A stretch of DNA of 64,000 nucleotides from Bactericera cockerelli (taxonomy: Eukaryota; Arthropoda; Insecta; Hemiptera; Triozidae), in contig CM044963.1 of assembly GCA_024516035.1 (NCBI GenBank), positions 23,129,676-23,193,675 on the forward strand. The letters run 5' to 3'. A program made the position numbers and the translations under genes. A model generated the notes under the pieces. It was not told the DNA's origin. It saw only the letters and a list, made by a program, of their open reading frames with translations, and made no database searches. How positions within the stretch are numbered: position 1 is the stretch's first letter; each line of letters starts with the position of its first letter. Shown here one piece after another: positions 54,385 through 64,000 of the stretch.

Positions 54385-54556
54385 TTACATAAATAACCCC
54401 GTCCTTATTTAGGAGATCTGTATAATTTTGATCGATGTTGTTTATCTTTTTCTTGTTTATATTGTTGTCAATTTATTATATAATTTTATCATTATTTGTT
54501 TGTACATTATAATTATGTCCTATTAATATTTTTTTTAAAAATAATAATGATAATAA
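54385..54556 (+). mobile_element. LINE 3' end (family J), truncated
   Basis: aataaccccgtccttattta, then the AT-rich 3' region and ataataatgataataat tail. The hairpin part is missing. SINE A begins at the tail. Confidence 0.65.
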
Positions 54557-54815
54557 TGCGGAAGGTCCATGTTCGAAGCCCCGTGCCGACAAAAATTTGT
54601 ATTCAAAATTTGGTTACAGTTGTTTGTAAGGGATACCTTCCGGTGCGTTCGTGTTGACCCAGCACCTAAATGGGAAGTATTGTGTCACTCCTCGCCCATC
54701 AGAGGGAAGTCATACTACGGGATGATCATGCTACAACACAGACCACAAGCGTCTACATTAGCTCCTGTTTCACGGCTACGAAATAAAAAAGGCTGTGAAA
54801 CACTCATCTTTAATA
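54557..54815 (+). mobile_element. SINE A, lacking the A-box part
   Basis: tgcggaaggtccatgttcga (B-box region), gttgacccagcacctaaatg, tgtcactcctcgcccatcag, acaacacagaccacaagcgt and gctacgaaataaaaaagg. Confidence 0.8.
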
Positions 54816-54847
54816 TAATAATTATTCGAAAATTATTATTAGCATAA

Positions 54848-54945
54848 GTAGTTCGATCAATAAGGCTGTCAGGATTCGTACGATCGGTGGTTCAAGTTGG
54901 AAAGAGAAGGTAGTGTTGGTGTCTCCACTAAAGCACACTGGTAGT
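54848..54945 (+). repeat. SINE D fragment
   Basis: agttcgatcaataaggctgt and cgatcggtggttcaagttgg. Confidence 0.5.
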
Positions 54946-54997
54946 TTTGACGCCTCCACTAAAAAACAAAGATATAGTTTAGATTAGATTTTTCCAC

Positions 54998-55041
54998 CAA
55001 AAAAAAAAAAAAAAAAAACAACCATGGTAGCTCTGTCGTTT

Positions 55042-55072
<31 letters not shown>
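54998..55072. repeat. A run and T run facing each other
   Basis: About 20 A at 54998-55018 and about 33 T at 55040-55072, a potential A-T hairpin or two opposed tails. Confidence 0.7.
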
Positions 55073-55074
<2 letters not shown>

Positions 55075-55091
55075 TAGGTAGTTTTGATGGA

Positions 55092-55215
55092 CAATCTTAG
55101 TAGTTTGAATAATATGGCGGTGGTCTCGTAACTAGGAAGCCGATGGTTCAAGTCCCAAGCGTTGGTTTGAGTAAGTGTGACACTCTTGAGAGCAGCACAA
55201 ATATGACTACCAATG
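55092..55215 (+). mobile_element. tRNA-derived SINE (family D)
   Basis: aatcttagtagtttgaataa, ggaagccgatggttcaagtc (B-box), gttggtttgagtaagtgtga, gcacaaatatgac. Confidence 0.55.
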
Positions 55216-55304
55216 GATTTTTTAGTTTAATAATAATAGTAAATCTATTAAGGGCAAAGCTTAGTTAATAAAGCTATTAATCTTAATAGTTAATAATGGG
55301 GTTT

Positions 55305-55432
55305 TGTGGAAGAGAAAGCCACAGGCTTAAACCTAGCCCCTTGTTTCACTACATATTCTTTTGTGTTCATCTTCATTCCATTTCATGTCCTATGTTGCAG
55401 AATGTATCATGTAGTTTACCAATAAAGTAATA
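55305..55432 (+). mobile_element. LINE 3' end, J-related subfamily
   Basis: gtggaagagaaagccacagg and cttaaacctagccccttgtt, a short 3' region and ccaataaagtaa. The hairpin stem is aagcc/ggctt rather than attgcc/ggcaat. Confidence 0.6.
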
Positions 55433-55490
55433 CCGGCGTGAACGACAGGCCTACCGCCTTTTTAAAGCGCCGTTAAACCGAAAAAAAAGT
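55432..55490 (+). repeat. SINE terminus (family P)
   Basis: accggcgtgaacgacaggcc, then taaagcgccgttaaaccgaa and an A tail. Directly joined to the LINE tail to its left. Confidence 0.6.
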
Positions 55491-56309
55491 ATTAGATAAT
55501 AATAATAATACTAGAACTGTGGATATTTTGTAGAGAGTGGATATTTTATTTTAACCCGCTAAACTTTCTTACAGCCGTATTTATGAACAGATACCGCCGT
55601 GCCGTCTAAACATGGTCTGAAACATGATTTCCTTTCATATTATTGGCCAATATCTAACCTGAGACATTGCTCATACAAAATTCTCTGTTCATAAGTACGG
55701 CTGTTAGTGTCTTAAAACCCGCCCTGGCTATAGCACAGATTTGCACGGGTTCAGCATCATCTGCGGTGTAGAGTAAAGACGTAATGTCCTGCGGCTATGT
55801 TGCACAGATTTCTGAAACCAGTAGGTTCCATTTTTTACCATTCAGTAACCAGGTTGTTTCACTTTCATAATTATTAGAATATTAGAATCATGTTCTATAT
55901 TATGTATACCTGTTTTAGGTAGGTAGGTATGTAAAACTAGTTTTTTTTTAAACGTATTTACTGTAGGTACCTATTTAGGTAAGTAGGTATTAGGTGTATT
56001 TCGGAAATATTGGTAAGAGGTACTCGCTACTCATACTATGTATGTGAGAAATATAAACATTTAAAAATGGTTATTTTAATGGAAATGGTATAGTCCTTAA
56101 CCTGTTGTAGTGTTACTTTAACAAAGTCTTTACTAAAACTTAACACAAACGAAATACTTGTCACAAAAATCAAATTTGAAATATGTGAAAAAGGAGAAAG
56201 AAAAATATTATGTAGGTAATAAATCAAAAAATAAATTAATAAACATAATATTAATTATAACAACAAATATACGTCTCAATGTGTGAATATGAATAATGTG
56301 AAAAACTAG
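55491..56309. other. No gene recognised
   Basis: gtaggtaggt-type words are repeated at 55915-55990. cttataaatacggctgt- style phrases at 55575 and 55690 are inverted partners about 120 bp apart, a possible foldback element. Confidence 0.4.
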
Positions 56310-56415
56310 ACGTATGGAAGAGAATGCCGTTGGCATTAGCACCACCCTTGATAGTTTTGTTTTATTAATGTCAATTCCTATGTATGTTTATATTCTATGT
56401 AAATAAAACTTGATC
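56310..56415 (+). mobile_element. LINE 3' end, J-related subfamily
   Basis: gtatggaagagaatgccgtt and ggcattagcaccacccttga, AT-rich, then gtaaataaaact. The stem is aatgcc/ggcatt. Confidence 0.6.
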
Positions 56416-56815
56416 TAATATGTTTAATAATATACTTATGTTTACTTGTATATTTTGTACGTGTAAATCATACGTTGTAATAATGTAGGTAGGTATTTCC
56501 GCAGCATGAGCAAGTAGTTCTAAAATCTCAGTCGCATTCACTTTCTCTTTGGAATCACAAGTGAGCCAATTCACCAGACCGCGGTTTCTGTGTGCCAAAC
56601 TCATCACTGTTGTGGTTTCCAAGCCGGCATTGCCGGGATGCCGGGTACACTTGATGAACTTAAGGAATGGCCGTAATGTAGGTGTATTGTGTATAAATAA
56701 ATAAACATTTATTTGGACTATTAACATGGAACAGAATAGCCAACCCTTACAAGCCAGGCAGGCTAGCTTGCAGTTTTCCAAGGGTTTAATGGCTTATAAA
56801 GAAAAAGTTAAATTC
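56416..56815 (-). other. Unassigned open frame and probable retroelement 3' end
   Basis: A 128-codon minus-strand frame (56395-56781) has ordinary amino-acid composition (for example NRGLVNWLTCDSKEKVNATE) but no domain I recognise, and begins at TTG. Its first third (56700-56781) is an AATAAA plus (TTTA)n stretch that looks like the 3' end of a minus-strand element, so the frame is probably a mosaic. A host exon in the rest cannot be excluded. Confidence 0.25.
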
Positions 56816-56879
56816 TAATGATGGTCGATCGCACACAGAAATATGTGCTCCTCAACGAGCCAATTTTTCGAATAAAGAG

Positions 56880-56935
56880 CTGGCTACAACAACAACAATA
56901 ACAATAACAGCAACAGCAGCAAAAACAAAACCATT
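56880..56935. repeat. (CAA)n/(CAG)n simple repeat
   Basis: acaacaacaacaataacaat and acagcaacagcagcaaaaac. Confidence 0.85.
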
Positions 56936-57239
56936 TGTATTGTCTTCATGAGTATTTCAGGAGTTATAGTAGATCATAATTATTAGGAATTTCTGGTGAG
57001 TAAAGTGAACATGAATATGGTAGAAATTTCTGTTCCTTCTAATGCATTATGAATTAATTTGACGCGCCAAAGCCCAAGTGAAGGATGCGCGTTAATTTAA
57101 CGCATCAAAGTTCACCCGTGAATCTGCTGAAAGTTAAATTCATTCACACGCCTGCTCGTATCCTGTCAGCAGGGGCTTGTGTATGTGTATCCTGGTGTCA
57201 TCTAGGAATCACTGGGCCGGATTTCCCCTCTTGGACAAT
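56936..57239. other. No gene recognised
   Basis: aatttgacgcgccaaag and taatttaacgcatcaaag (57055-57110) are a diverged tandem pair. Confidence 0.35.
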
Positions 57240-57500
57240 TGTTTGGAGAGAGGGAGAGAGAGAGAGATAGAGAAATACAGTGAGAGCGAGAGTGTGGTTC
57301 CTCCGGTTCTGGGAAATGATTTGCTGTTGTCCAACAGGGAAAACTAATTAACCATCTACAAATATGTACAACTAATATAATGGTTGCAGAGGGTCGTTTG
57401 ATGAATAAAATTATCTAGTTACATACTTAGACTAGAAACTAAGAGGGTGTGAGAGAGAGGGATAGAGATAAAGAGAGAGTGAGAGAGAAAGAACCATTTG
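57240..57500 (+). repeat. Two GA-rich patches
   Basis: gagagagggagagagagaga near 57244 and 57450-57490, with unassigned sequence between. Confidence 0.8.
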
Positions 57501-58493
57501 ATTAATATTTATAATTTAGTAACACCAGATTGCCAACCTGCAAGGGGTCAGTGCATTGGTAACATTTACAGCTTCTCAACAGGTGTACCAACCGTAACAT
57601 AAGTTACCAAGCGACGCCTGTATAATGTTTTATGTAAATCAAAATCCTGAGTGTTTTCTCGATGTTTTGTAATGAGATGGCTACACTTGTCTGTCTGAAT
57701 AAACCAATTGGCTACAGCAAACAGCTGAATGGCAGCTGATGGCTCATAATAACCTTTTGGTTTTAGGAAATAATACAATTAGGTCTACGTGGTCAAGTTA
57801 CTTTCCTATCTACCAATAGTAAATAATAGATGTATTGTTAATGTATGAATTATATTTTATAGAATAAAAAACATCCAGTCAGATTTTCGTGAGAATTAGC
57901 AACAAGTAGGTACACGGAGATTTTATCTTTCTCAGCTAAGATTCGAATTCAGGTCCGCTGTATGCCTGTCCAAAAATTAAGGATGTATGTGTTGTTTTCA
58001 CATATTTCTCGCATTCCGAAACTCCAAATATAATATCTTCTCAAATTACGCGAACAGGTTTCAAAAACAGAATAGAATTTCAAAAACAGATGATCAAATT
58101 TTCATATCTATACTCAAAAGAAATGAAAAAATGTGTCCTGAAGAAATTCAAGAGAAATTGCCTTAGGTATGTCTTAGAATGACAACAACTAAAGAAAGTA
58201 CCTATAAAGGAAGATCAAGCAGATAGGAGATATTGGTGGACAATGTGCTATGTGACATGATGATTATTCGAGATCTGATATATGTAGATGCCTTGAGTAT
58301 ATCATTCAAGGGTTTGAGAAATGAAGGGGCGGCCAAATAACTTCGATGGTCTTTTTATTTATTTATTCTTATGGAAAAAAAAATATATTTTATTCTGGTA
58401 GCCATCGTGAAATAGTGAAGGGGCAGTATCCTAAAGCGGCGATTTGTGCCTGAATTTATAAAAGGTGTATCCAAAAGCGCCCATAAGAAGTAA
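57501..58493. other. About 1 kb without a recognised feature
   Basis: AT-rich; short frames only. Confidence 0.4.
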
Positions 58494-58700
58494 GTGTTGA
58501 CCCAGCACCTAGATAATTCCGTTCTTTGTGATTTATATAAATACATTTAAATAAGTTTAGTATTGTGTCACTTCTCGCCCATGAGAGGAGATTCAGTAGT
58601 GACATACTACGGGATGGCCACCTAATACAGACCATAAACGTTTACATTATTAGCTTCAGATTCATGGCTACGAAATAAAAATGTTGTGAAACAACTTGTT
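58494..58700 (+). mobile_element. SINE A, 5'-truncated and interrupted
   Basis: gttgacccagcacctagata is separated from tgtcacttctcgcccatgag by about 45 bp of foreign AT-rich sequence; the 3' end ggctacgaaataaaa is present. Confidence 0.65.
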
Positions 58701-59765
58701 TTTAATTTAAAATAAAGAGTACATCAGCCGCCAAAATCAGGGAACACAGAGCACGGTAATTTGATAGGCCGATATTGTGACGTCTGATATGAAACGTCCC
58801 CCTCATTGATAGACACGACAAAGGTGCAAAACATCTGAAGAAGCCGACTCCTAGAACTCCTTAGATTACCAAATAATGATCCCAATGATGAGGATTTTAT
58901 GAGGCAGCTTGAAAAATCCTCAAATCCATTGAATTTTTGTAGCTTTGCAAAAACAAATTGACGAGATTGTCCTAAAAAAATTATCCTAAAAAAATTATCT
59001 AGATCCTAAAGCCAACCGAGACTTACTTCATTTCAAAGTTTAGTATTCATTGATATTGATAATTTATGTAGTAAATCTGAATGAGTGAACTGGGTATACA
59101 ATGAGTGAGCTCGTAATCTTTAAGGACATTAAATTTTATAAGTCGGATTTCGTGTAGAAAATTCTTTATTTTATGGAGTTTTCAAAAAAGTTGAAAATTC
59201 CCAATGCATATTTATATAACGTATATATTTGTGAAGTTTCGAAAGCATTGTGCAGTTCACAACTCAAGGGTCTGATCGATCCAAATGAATGGTTTTGATT
59301 ATTCTTCAACAACCTAACACAAACAACATCCTTTTTTAACCAGGCCAACAAATCCAACAGTATCCAGAACCCACCAGATAACCCCGAAATTCTATCAAAG
59401 GAGATACAATGTAGATTGTGGAATCTATTTTGGGTGCATGTGCGACTGTGCGTGTTGGGTAATAATGAAATTATTCAATAAGGGCCTTTGTAACCAGTGA
59501 TCCCGTAGCCTTTGAAAACTTAAAGATTATAAAATGCAGGTGGGTGAGATAATCGAACAGCACATTTCTTTTTCGACTGTTTCTACTAATGCTCAATTTA
59601 ATTATTTCAAAAAACTTTAAATGTTGTCCAGTTTTTAGCAATGAGACTGATCATTTTTCCATGGATTTTATCAAAAAATTCGATATAAATTAAGAACAAT
59701 TCTCAATGTAAAGTAAGTTACAATTCTGAATATAACGAGAAATTCTTCTTCGTCTTCTTTTACTT
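58701..59765. other. About 1.1 kb without a recognised feature
   Basis: AT-rich, with a small exact duplication cctaaaaaaattat at 58970-58995. No domain in short frames. Confidence 0.4.
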
Positions 59766-60975
59766 TTTTTTATTTTTATTTATTTATTTGTTACAATGTC
59801 TCCTTATTTTCTAGACATTTTACAATTTATTGATAGAAGATAGTAGAAAGGTACAATATTGAAGGTATGAAGAAAGAAGTATATAAGAAATACATAGGAT
59901 ATAAATATCTAAATTTAATACATAAGGATGAACATAGATGGGTATATTTAATGTTGGAATTCCATGGTCAGTCACATTTTTGTTAATTTTGTGTGTATGT
60001 AGTGTTGTGTTTCTGTATATAAGATTTTGGATTTATTTATTTATTAATTAATTAAGTATGTCTCTTAATATAATTTGATGTATGTTTTCTTTAAAGGTGG
60101 GAAAATTATCACTAAAATCTATTTGATGATATTTGTTTGCATTGATCATTGCTTTTTCAATTGTGGAAATAATTGATTGATTTTTGATTTTAAATGGTTC
60201 ATTGTATATATTTCTTGTTCTATAATTTGGTATTTTGAAATTTACTTGATTGAGAAGGTCGGGTGAATCTATCATGTTGTTTATTAGTTTATATAGGAAA
60301 ATAAGTGATTGTTCGGTTCTTCTATTGTGTAAAGTATCCATATTTAGTTGTTCAATTAAGAGTTTGTAGGATATGTTTTCAGGGTATAATGGATAAAAGC
60401 CATTGAACTTATGGAAAAGGTATCTTGCAAACTTTGCTTGTATATTTTCTATTTGCTTATTTAATGTTTCGTTTGTAGGGTCCCATAAAATTGAGCAATA
60501 TTCGAGTTTTGATCTTATAAGTGAGAAATATAACTGTGTTATGGTATCAATTTCATTGATTCTTTTGCAGTTTCTTTTTATAAGGCCTAATACTTTGTTA
60601 CATTGTGATGTTATGTTGTCAATATGCACATTAAATTTCAAGTTACTTTGGAAGGTCACTCCTAGGTCTTTCTTAAATTCAACTTTTTCAAGTGATTCAT
60701 TATTGATTTTGTATTTATATTTAATGGTATTTGTTGTAGATTTTCTTGTTATGGTCATTTGCTCGCATTTCAGTACATTGAAATTTAGATGATTTTCTTT
60801 AGCCCAGGATTCAACTAAATAAAGATCATTTTGTAATAGAATGCAATCATTAATTGTCTTAATTTTTTTATATAGTTTGAGATCGTCTGCAAATAGTTCA
60901 TAGAACGAGTTTTTGATGATTTTATGTATTTTGTGAAGTATAGTTACTTTACCTTTTATCAAATCTAATTAGGGT
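59766..60975 (-). mobile_element. LINE-3: 5'-truncated CR1-like element related to LINE-2
   Basis: Minus strand. The sequence begins abruptly within the reverse transcriptase and ends with a 3' UTR containing caataaattg and a (AAAT)n tail near 59766-59800. Its coding part resembles LINE-2 (YKINNESLEKVEFKKDLGVTF here; YKINNLPLENVTTKKDLGVTF there), but the 3' UTR differs, so it belongs to another family of the same clade. Confidence 0.75.
60048..60962 (-). pseudogene. LINE-3 reverse transcriptase C-terminal part
   Basis: An open frame of 304 codons from the truncation point to TAA. It keeps motif C (LFADDLKLYK near residue 24), the thumb-like KDLGVTFQSNLKFNVHI, SLIRSKLEYCSILWDP and the C-terminal NIQAKFARYLFHKFNGFYPL region. 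Motifs A and B and the endonuclease are absent, so it cannot act. The ATG-like start is not a real start. Confidence 0.75.
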
Positions 60976-61913
60976 TGACATTTTCCAACCTCTTTCTAAT
61001 GGTTGAAATTGGTTGGTTTTGGAACTCCTGCCTTCACATTTTATGGACAAGGACTTGTGTCATTATCTTTTGGCTTGACAAAGCTGGTATGGTATATGTT
61101 TAACGTCCACCATTAAGACATTAAGGTGAAAAGATCTAATGTGAACTGAATAACGAGTTTTCTAATGAGTACTGAGTAGCAAACTAAAAACTAACTGAGT
61201 ACTTATACCTTTCGTCATTACTTGAACAGGACATGAAGTAAATATTTCCAACATCAAGGAGCATTGTTATCACCTATTCCATGCCATGATATAAAATTTC
61301 TCCCCGAGGAAACAGATGAAAAGAAAATATTCTCATCAAAGGCTCACTTTTTCTTCTTTAAAAAAATCGTAATATTTTCTTTGTATTCTTCAATGCAATA
61401 GCATTTTGCTTCAAAAATATTTTAATCTCTCCAGTATCTTAAACAGATTCTGTTAGAAATGCCACCGCCTTCGATACCAGCTGTTGGTAACATCTTCCAA
61501 TCAAAATCTCGGAATATTTCTTTTATTTCTTAACCTTCTCTATGGTTCTGAATCCTTTAAGAATTTTCTGTGATCCATTCCTTATGGTATTCAGAATCCT
61601 TTAAACTTTTTTTTAAAAATGGTTTTGCCAGATGTTCAGATAAGCCGTCCATCACATGTGAGAGCAGATTCTACAGATTTTTGCTAAAAAATACAAAGGG
61701 ACAACTGCAGTTTGTTTAGAGAAGAGGAATTGAAAGAATGCAATGTACAATATGTGAATTTTTCCTCAAAAAGACTTCGGAATAAAGAAATTTTGCAATT
61801 AATGGAACCAAGCAACAGCTTGCTCTTCAAGAATTTGGGAAGGGTTTATAGAAGAAGTAGAAAATATATAAGAATGAGGTGAATGAGAATGTATACCAGC
61901 AGAAATTTTATAG
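60976..61913. other. About 0.9 kb without a recognised feature
   Basis: AT-rich, no domain. Confidence 0.4.
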
Positions 61914-62795
61914 TAAGTGCAGATATAGCAGAAATAAAGTACCTACATTAAAAGTATAGGTATTAGCTTTTCCCATTAATAACAAGTAATTCCCTACAAT
62001 ATTTGCGCCATAGTTATGTTTTGAGGAAATGTTCTAAGACAGTACATTTCAGAAATATTTTAGTAAGTGCAGATATAGCAGAGATAGGAAATCTTGAAAA
62101 TGGGTGTTGCAACTCTTTAAATTAGAAACGAGCTTTTACATAATTCTGTTTTTGAGACAAAATTCTAAGACTGTGTGCCAGAAATATTGTAGTAAGTGTA
62201 GATAAAGCAGAAATAGAAACTCTTGAAAGTAGAGGTATTCAGACTCTTAGAATTAGAAACAACCTATTACATAATTCTGTTTTTGAGACAAATATCTAAG
62301 ATTATATACCAAAAAATTGTAGTAGTAAGTGCAGATATAGCAGAGATAGAAACTCTTGAAAGTAGAGGTATTCAGACTCTTAGAATTAGAAACAAGGTAT
62401 TACATAATTCTGTTTTTTGAGACAGATATCTAAGATTATATACCAAAAAAATTGTAGTAGTAAGTGCAGATATAGCAGAGATAGAAAATCTTGAACGTAG
62501 AGGTATTCTAGCTCTTGGCATTAGAAACAAGCTACTACATAATTCTGTTTTTTTTTTTAGACAAAGTTCTAAGATTGTATACCAGAAATTTTGTAGTAGT
62601 AAGTGCAGATATAGCAGAGATAGAAAATCTTGAACGTAGAGGTATTCTAGCTCTTGGCATTAGAAACAAGCTACTACATAATTCTGTTTTTTGAGACAAC
62701 TTTCTAAGATTGTATACCAGAAATTTTGTAGTAGTAAGTGCAGATATAGCAGAGATAGAAAATCTTGAACGTAGAGGTATTCTAGCTCTTGGCAT
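61914..62795. repeat. 130-140-bp satellite, 7 units
   Basis: taagtgcagatatagcag begins units near 61914, 62062, 62191, 62324, 62458, 62598 and 62734. Each continues gagatagaa, gtagaggtattc, ttagaaacaagctactacat and aattctgttttt. Left-hand units are diverged, the right-hand three are nearly identical. The frames running through it are a by-product. Confidence 0.9.
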
Positions 62796-64000
62796 TAGAA
62801 ACAAGGAACTCCCGACAGTGCTCAGCCAAGCGCAGAACGGAATGAATGACCGCGTCTCGGTGAATGGGTGACGCTCTGGTGGGTGCTGGGTTCCTCTAGG
62901 CAACGCAGGTGGCTTATTATTACCTAGGATGATTTTTTTTTTTAAATGCTACTGTCAGTGATGATGATAGTTAAGATGATTACTACAGTCATGAATCTGC
63001 TGATAATACGAGTAATGATTGATGAAGACCAGATAGCAGCAGATACACGACTTATGTCGTGGTGATTTTGATGTAGATGATAAATAATTATGATAAAGGT
63101 TACGATAATAAGGAATACCCTGTAGTATTGTAGATGATGATGATATTTACTATGGTAGTCAAGCTTTTAAGGCTCTCGTCTGGTATTCTATGTAGTGTAG
63201 GAATTCATTGGTTTGAATCCCATTCATTGCATATTTTTTTCCTCTTTTATTGGAGTAAATGACCGCTTAATTATAGTACTCTGAGAGTTAGGTATTAAGA
63301 AATACTTTAACCCAATAAACTCAGTTATCTTCCACAAAAGAGCCTATTATTCTATTTATTTTGATGGTAATGCTAAGAATAATATCAATGGAAATGATGA
63401 CTATGGCTTTGCTGATTCTGGTATTGATGATGGCGATTATGGACATGGTGATGTAAACTATGAAAAGTGATGATTATGATGATTCAGATGTGGCGATGAT
63501 TATTTTCATACCTCGGAAGCGTTCCAGTGAATGAACGTAGAAATTAGCTGGTCATATTTCTGTTTGAGACGGGACGAGATTTGATTTGGAATTATAGACA
63601 AAAGCAGAAGTTTCAAAAACTATTATCAGTATGGTTTTGATTTCATCATATCGTACTGACCCTTTCAGTCTGAGTTTGTGGATCTGATAAATTATAAGTA
63701 TTCAGTAAGAAGAAAAAGTAGTTTTACTAGGTACATAATATGTACAATATTGTACATATTTAACGTTGTTGATACTGGATCAAAACTACACAATGTTGTT
63801 AAAAATGATTAGAAGTATTAGAAGAGTGTGCAGTTATAAAAGACATGCCAAAACTCCGGAATATCGAACATGAAGTGTCTTTTAAAGAATAAGAAGGATG
63901 GAATGATAAATACTCCTATTACAAATTTATAGGGAGTATAATTTAATAACAATATCAACTTGCATAATATACCAGAAACATGGTAATTTCTTTTTTCACA
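62796..64000. other. No gene; GAT-rich low-complexity DNA
   Basis: 62800-62910 is GC-richer than its surroundings (ctcccgacagtgctcagcca). From 62950 on, many gatgatgat words. No coding evidence. Confidence 0.4.

Noticed and set aside
1..64000. Telomeric (TTAGG)n, rRNA genes, homeobox or other host genes
   Set aside because: None seen on either strand.

Overview
This window looks like intergenic, repeat-saturated nuclear DNA from an animal, most likely an arthropod and possibly an insect. It is AT-rich and contains no bacterial-style operons. I found no convincing host gene: no credible exon chain, tRNA gene or rRNA gene. The only long open frames belong to three non-LTR retrotransposons (LINEs), all on the minus strand. 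The arthropod guess rests on 5S-rRNA-like heads of a SINE family that resemble insect 5S rRNA, and on the LINE types. Species cannot be determined from the sequence.

Layout. 0-6 kb: small inverted-repeat elements, a 5S-derived SINE, an inverted pair of LINE 3' ends, and a hAT-like element (4109-5853) with a perfect 8-bp target duplication and a 43-bp GC-rich satellite inside it. 5.9-8.7 kb: a block with extreme homopolymer content that is probably bad sequence. 9-16 kb: SINEs and minisatellites (21, 24 and 101 bp units). 16.4-17.5 kb: a piggyBac-like non-autonomous element. 17.5-22.8 kb: long pyrimidine- and purine-rich arrays plus 5S SINEs. 23-38.9 kb: a dense, nested carpet of SINEs, foldback elements and truncated LINE 3' ends. 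39-43.1 kb: LINE-1, Jockey/CR1-like, nearly complete. 46.5-52.1 kb: LINE-2, CR1-like, nearly complete. 53-59 kb: more nested SINEs and LINE tails. 59.8-61 kb: LINE-3, a 5'-truncated relative of LINE-2. 61.9-62.8 kb: a satellite of roughly 130-140 bp units.

How the parts relate. The LINEs encode an RNA-binding ORF1 and an endonuclease plus reverse transcriptase, and LINEs of this kind normally also mobilise the SINEs. LINE-1 has a candidate -1 ribosomal frameshift signal (A AAA AAC, 6-nt spacer, stem-loop ending at the ORF1 stop) that would fuse ORF1 to an ORF2 lacking an upstream AUG. LINE-2 ORF1 carries a coiled coil, an SGNH (GDSL) esterase-like domain with all four signature blocks, and an in-frame array of eleven 10-residue repeats. 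A separate LINE family, present only as 3' tails, keeps a small hairpin whose stem shows compensatory changes between copies. Several SINE families with different Pol III heads (5S-like or tRNA-like) share one 3' body, so the SINEs here appear modular.

Limits: family assignments are by eye, element edges are approximate unless a target duplication is given, and copy relationships were not aligned computationally.
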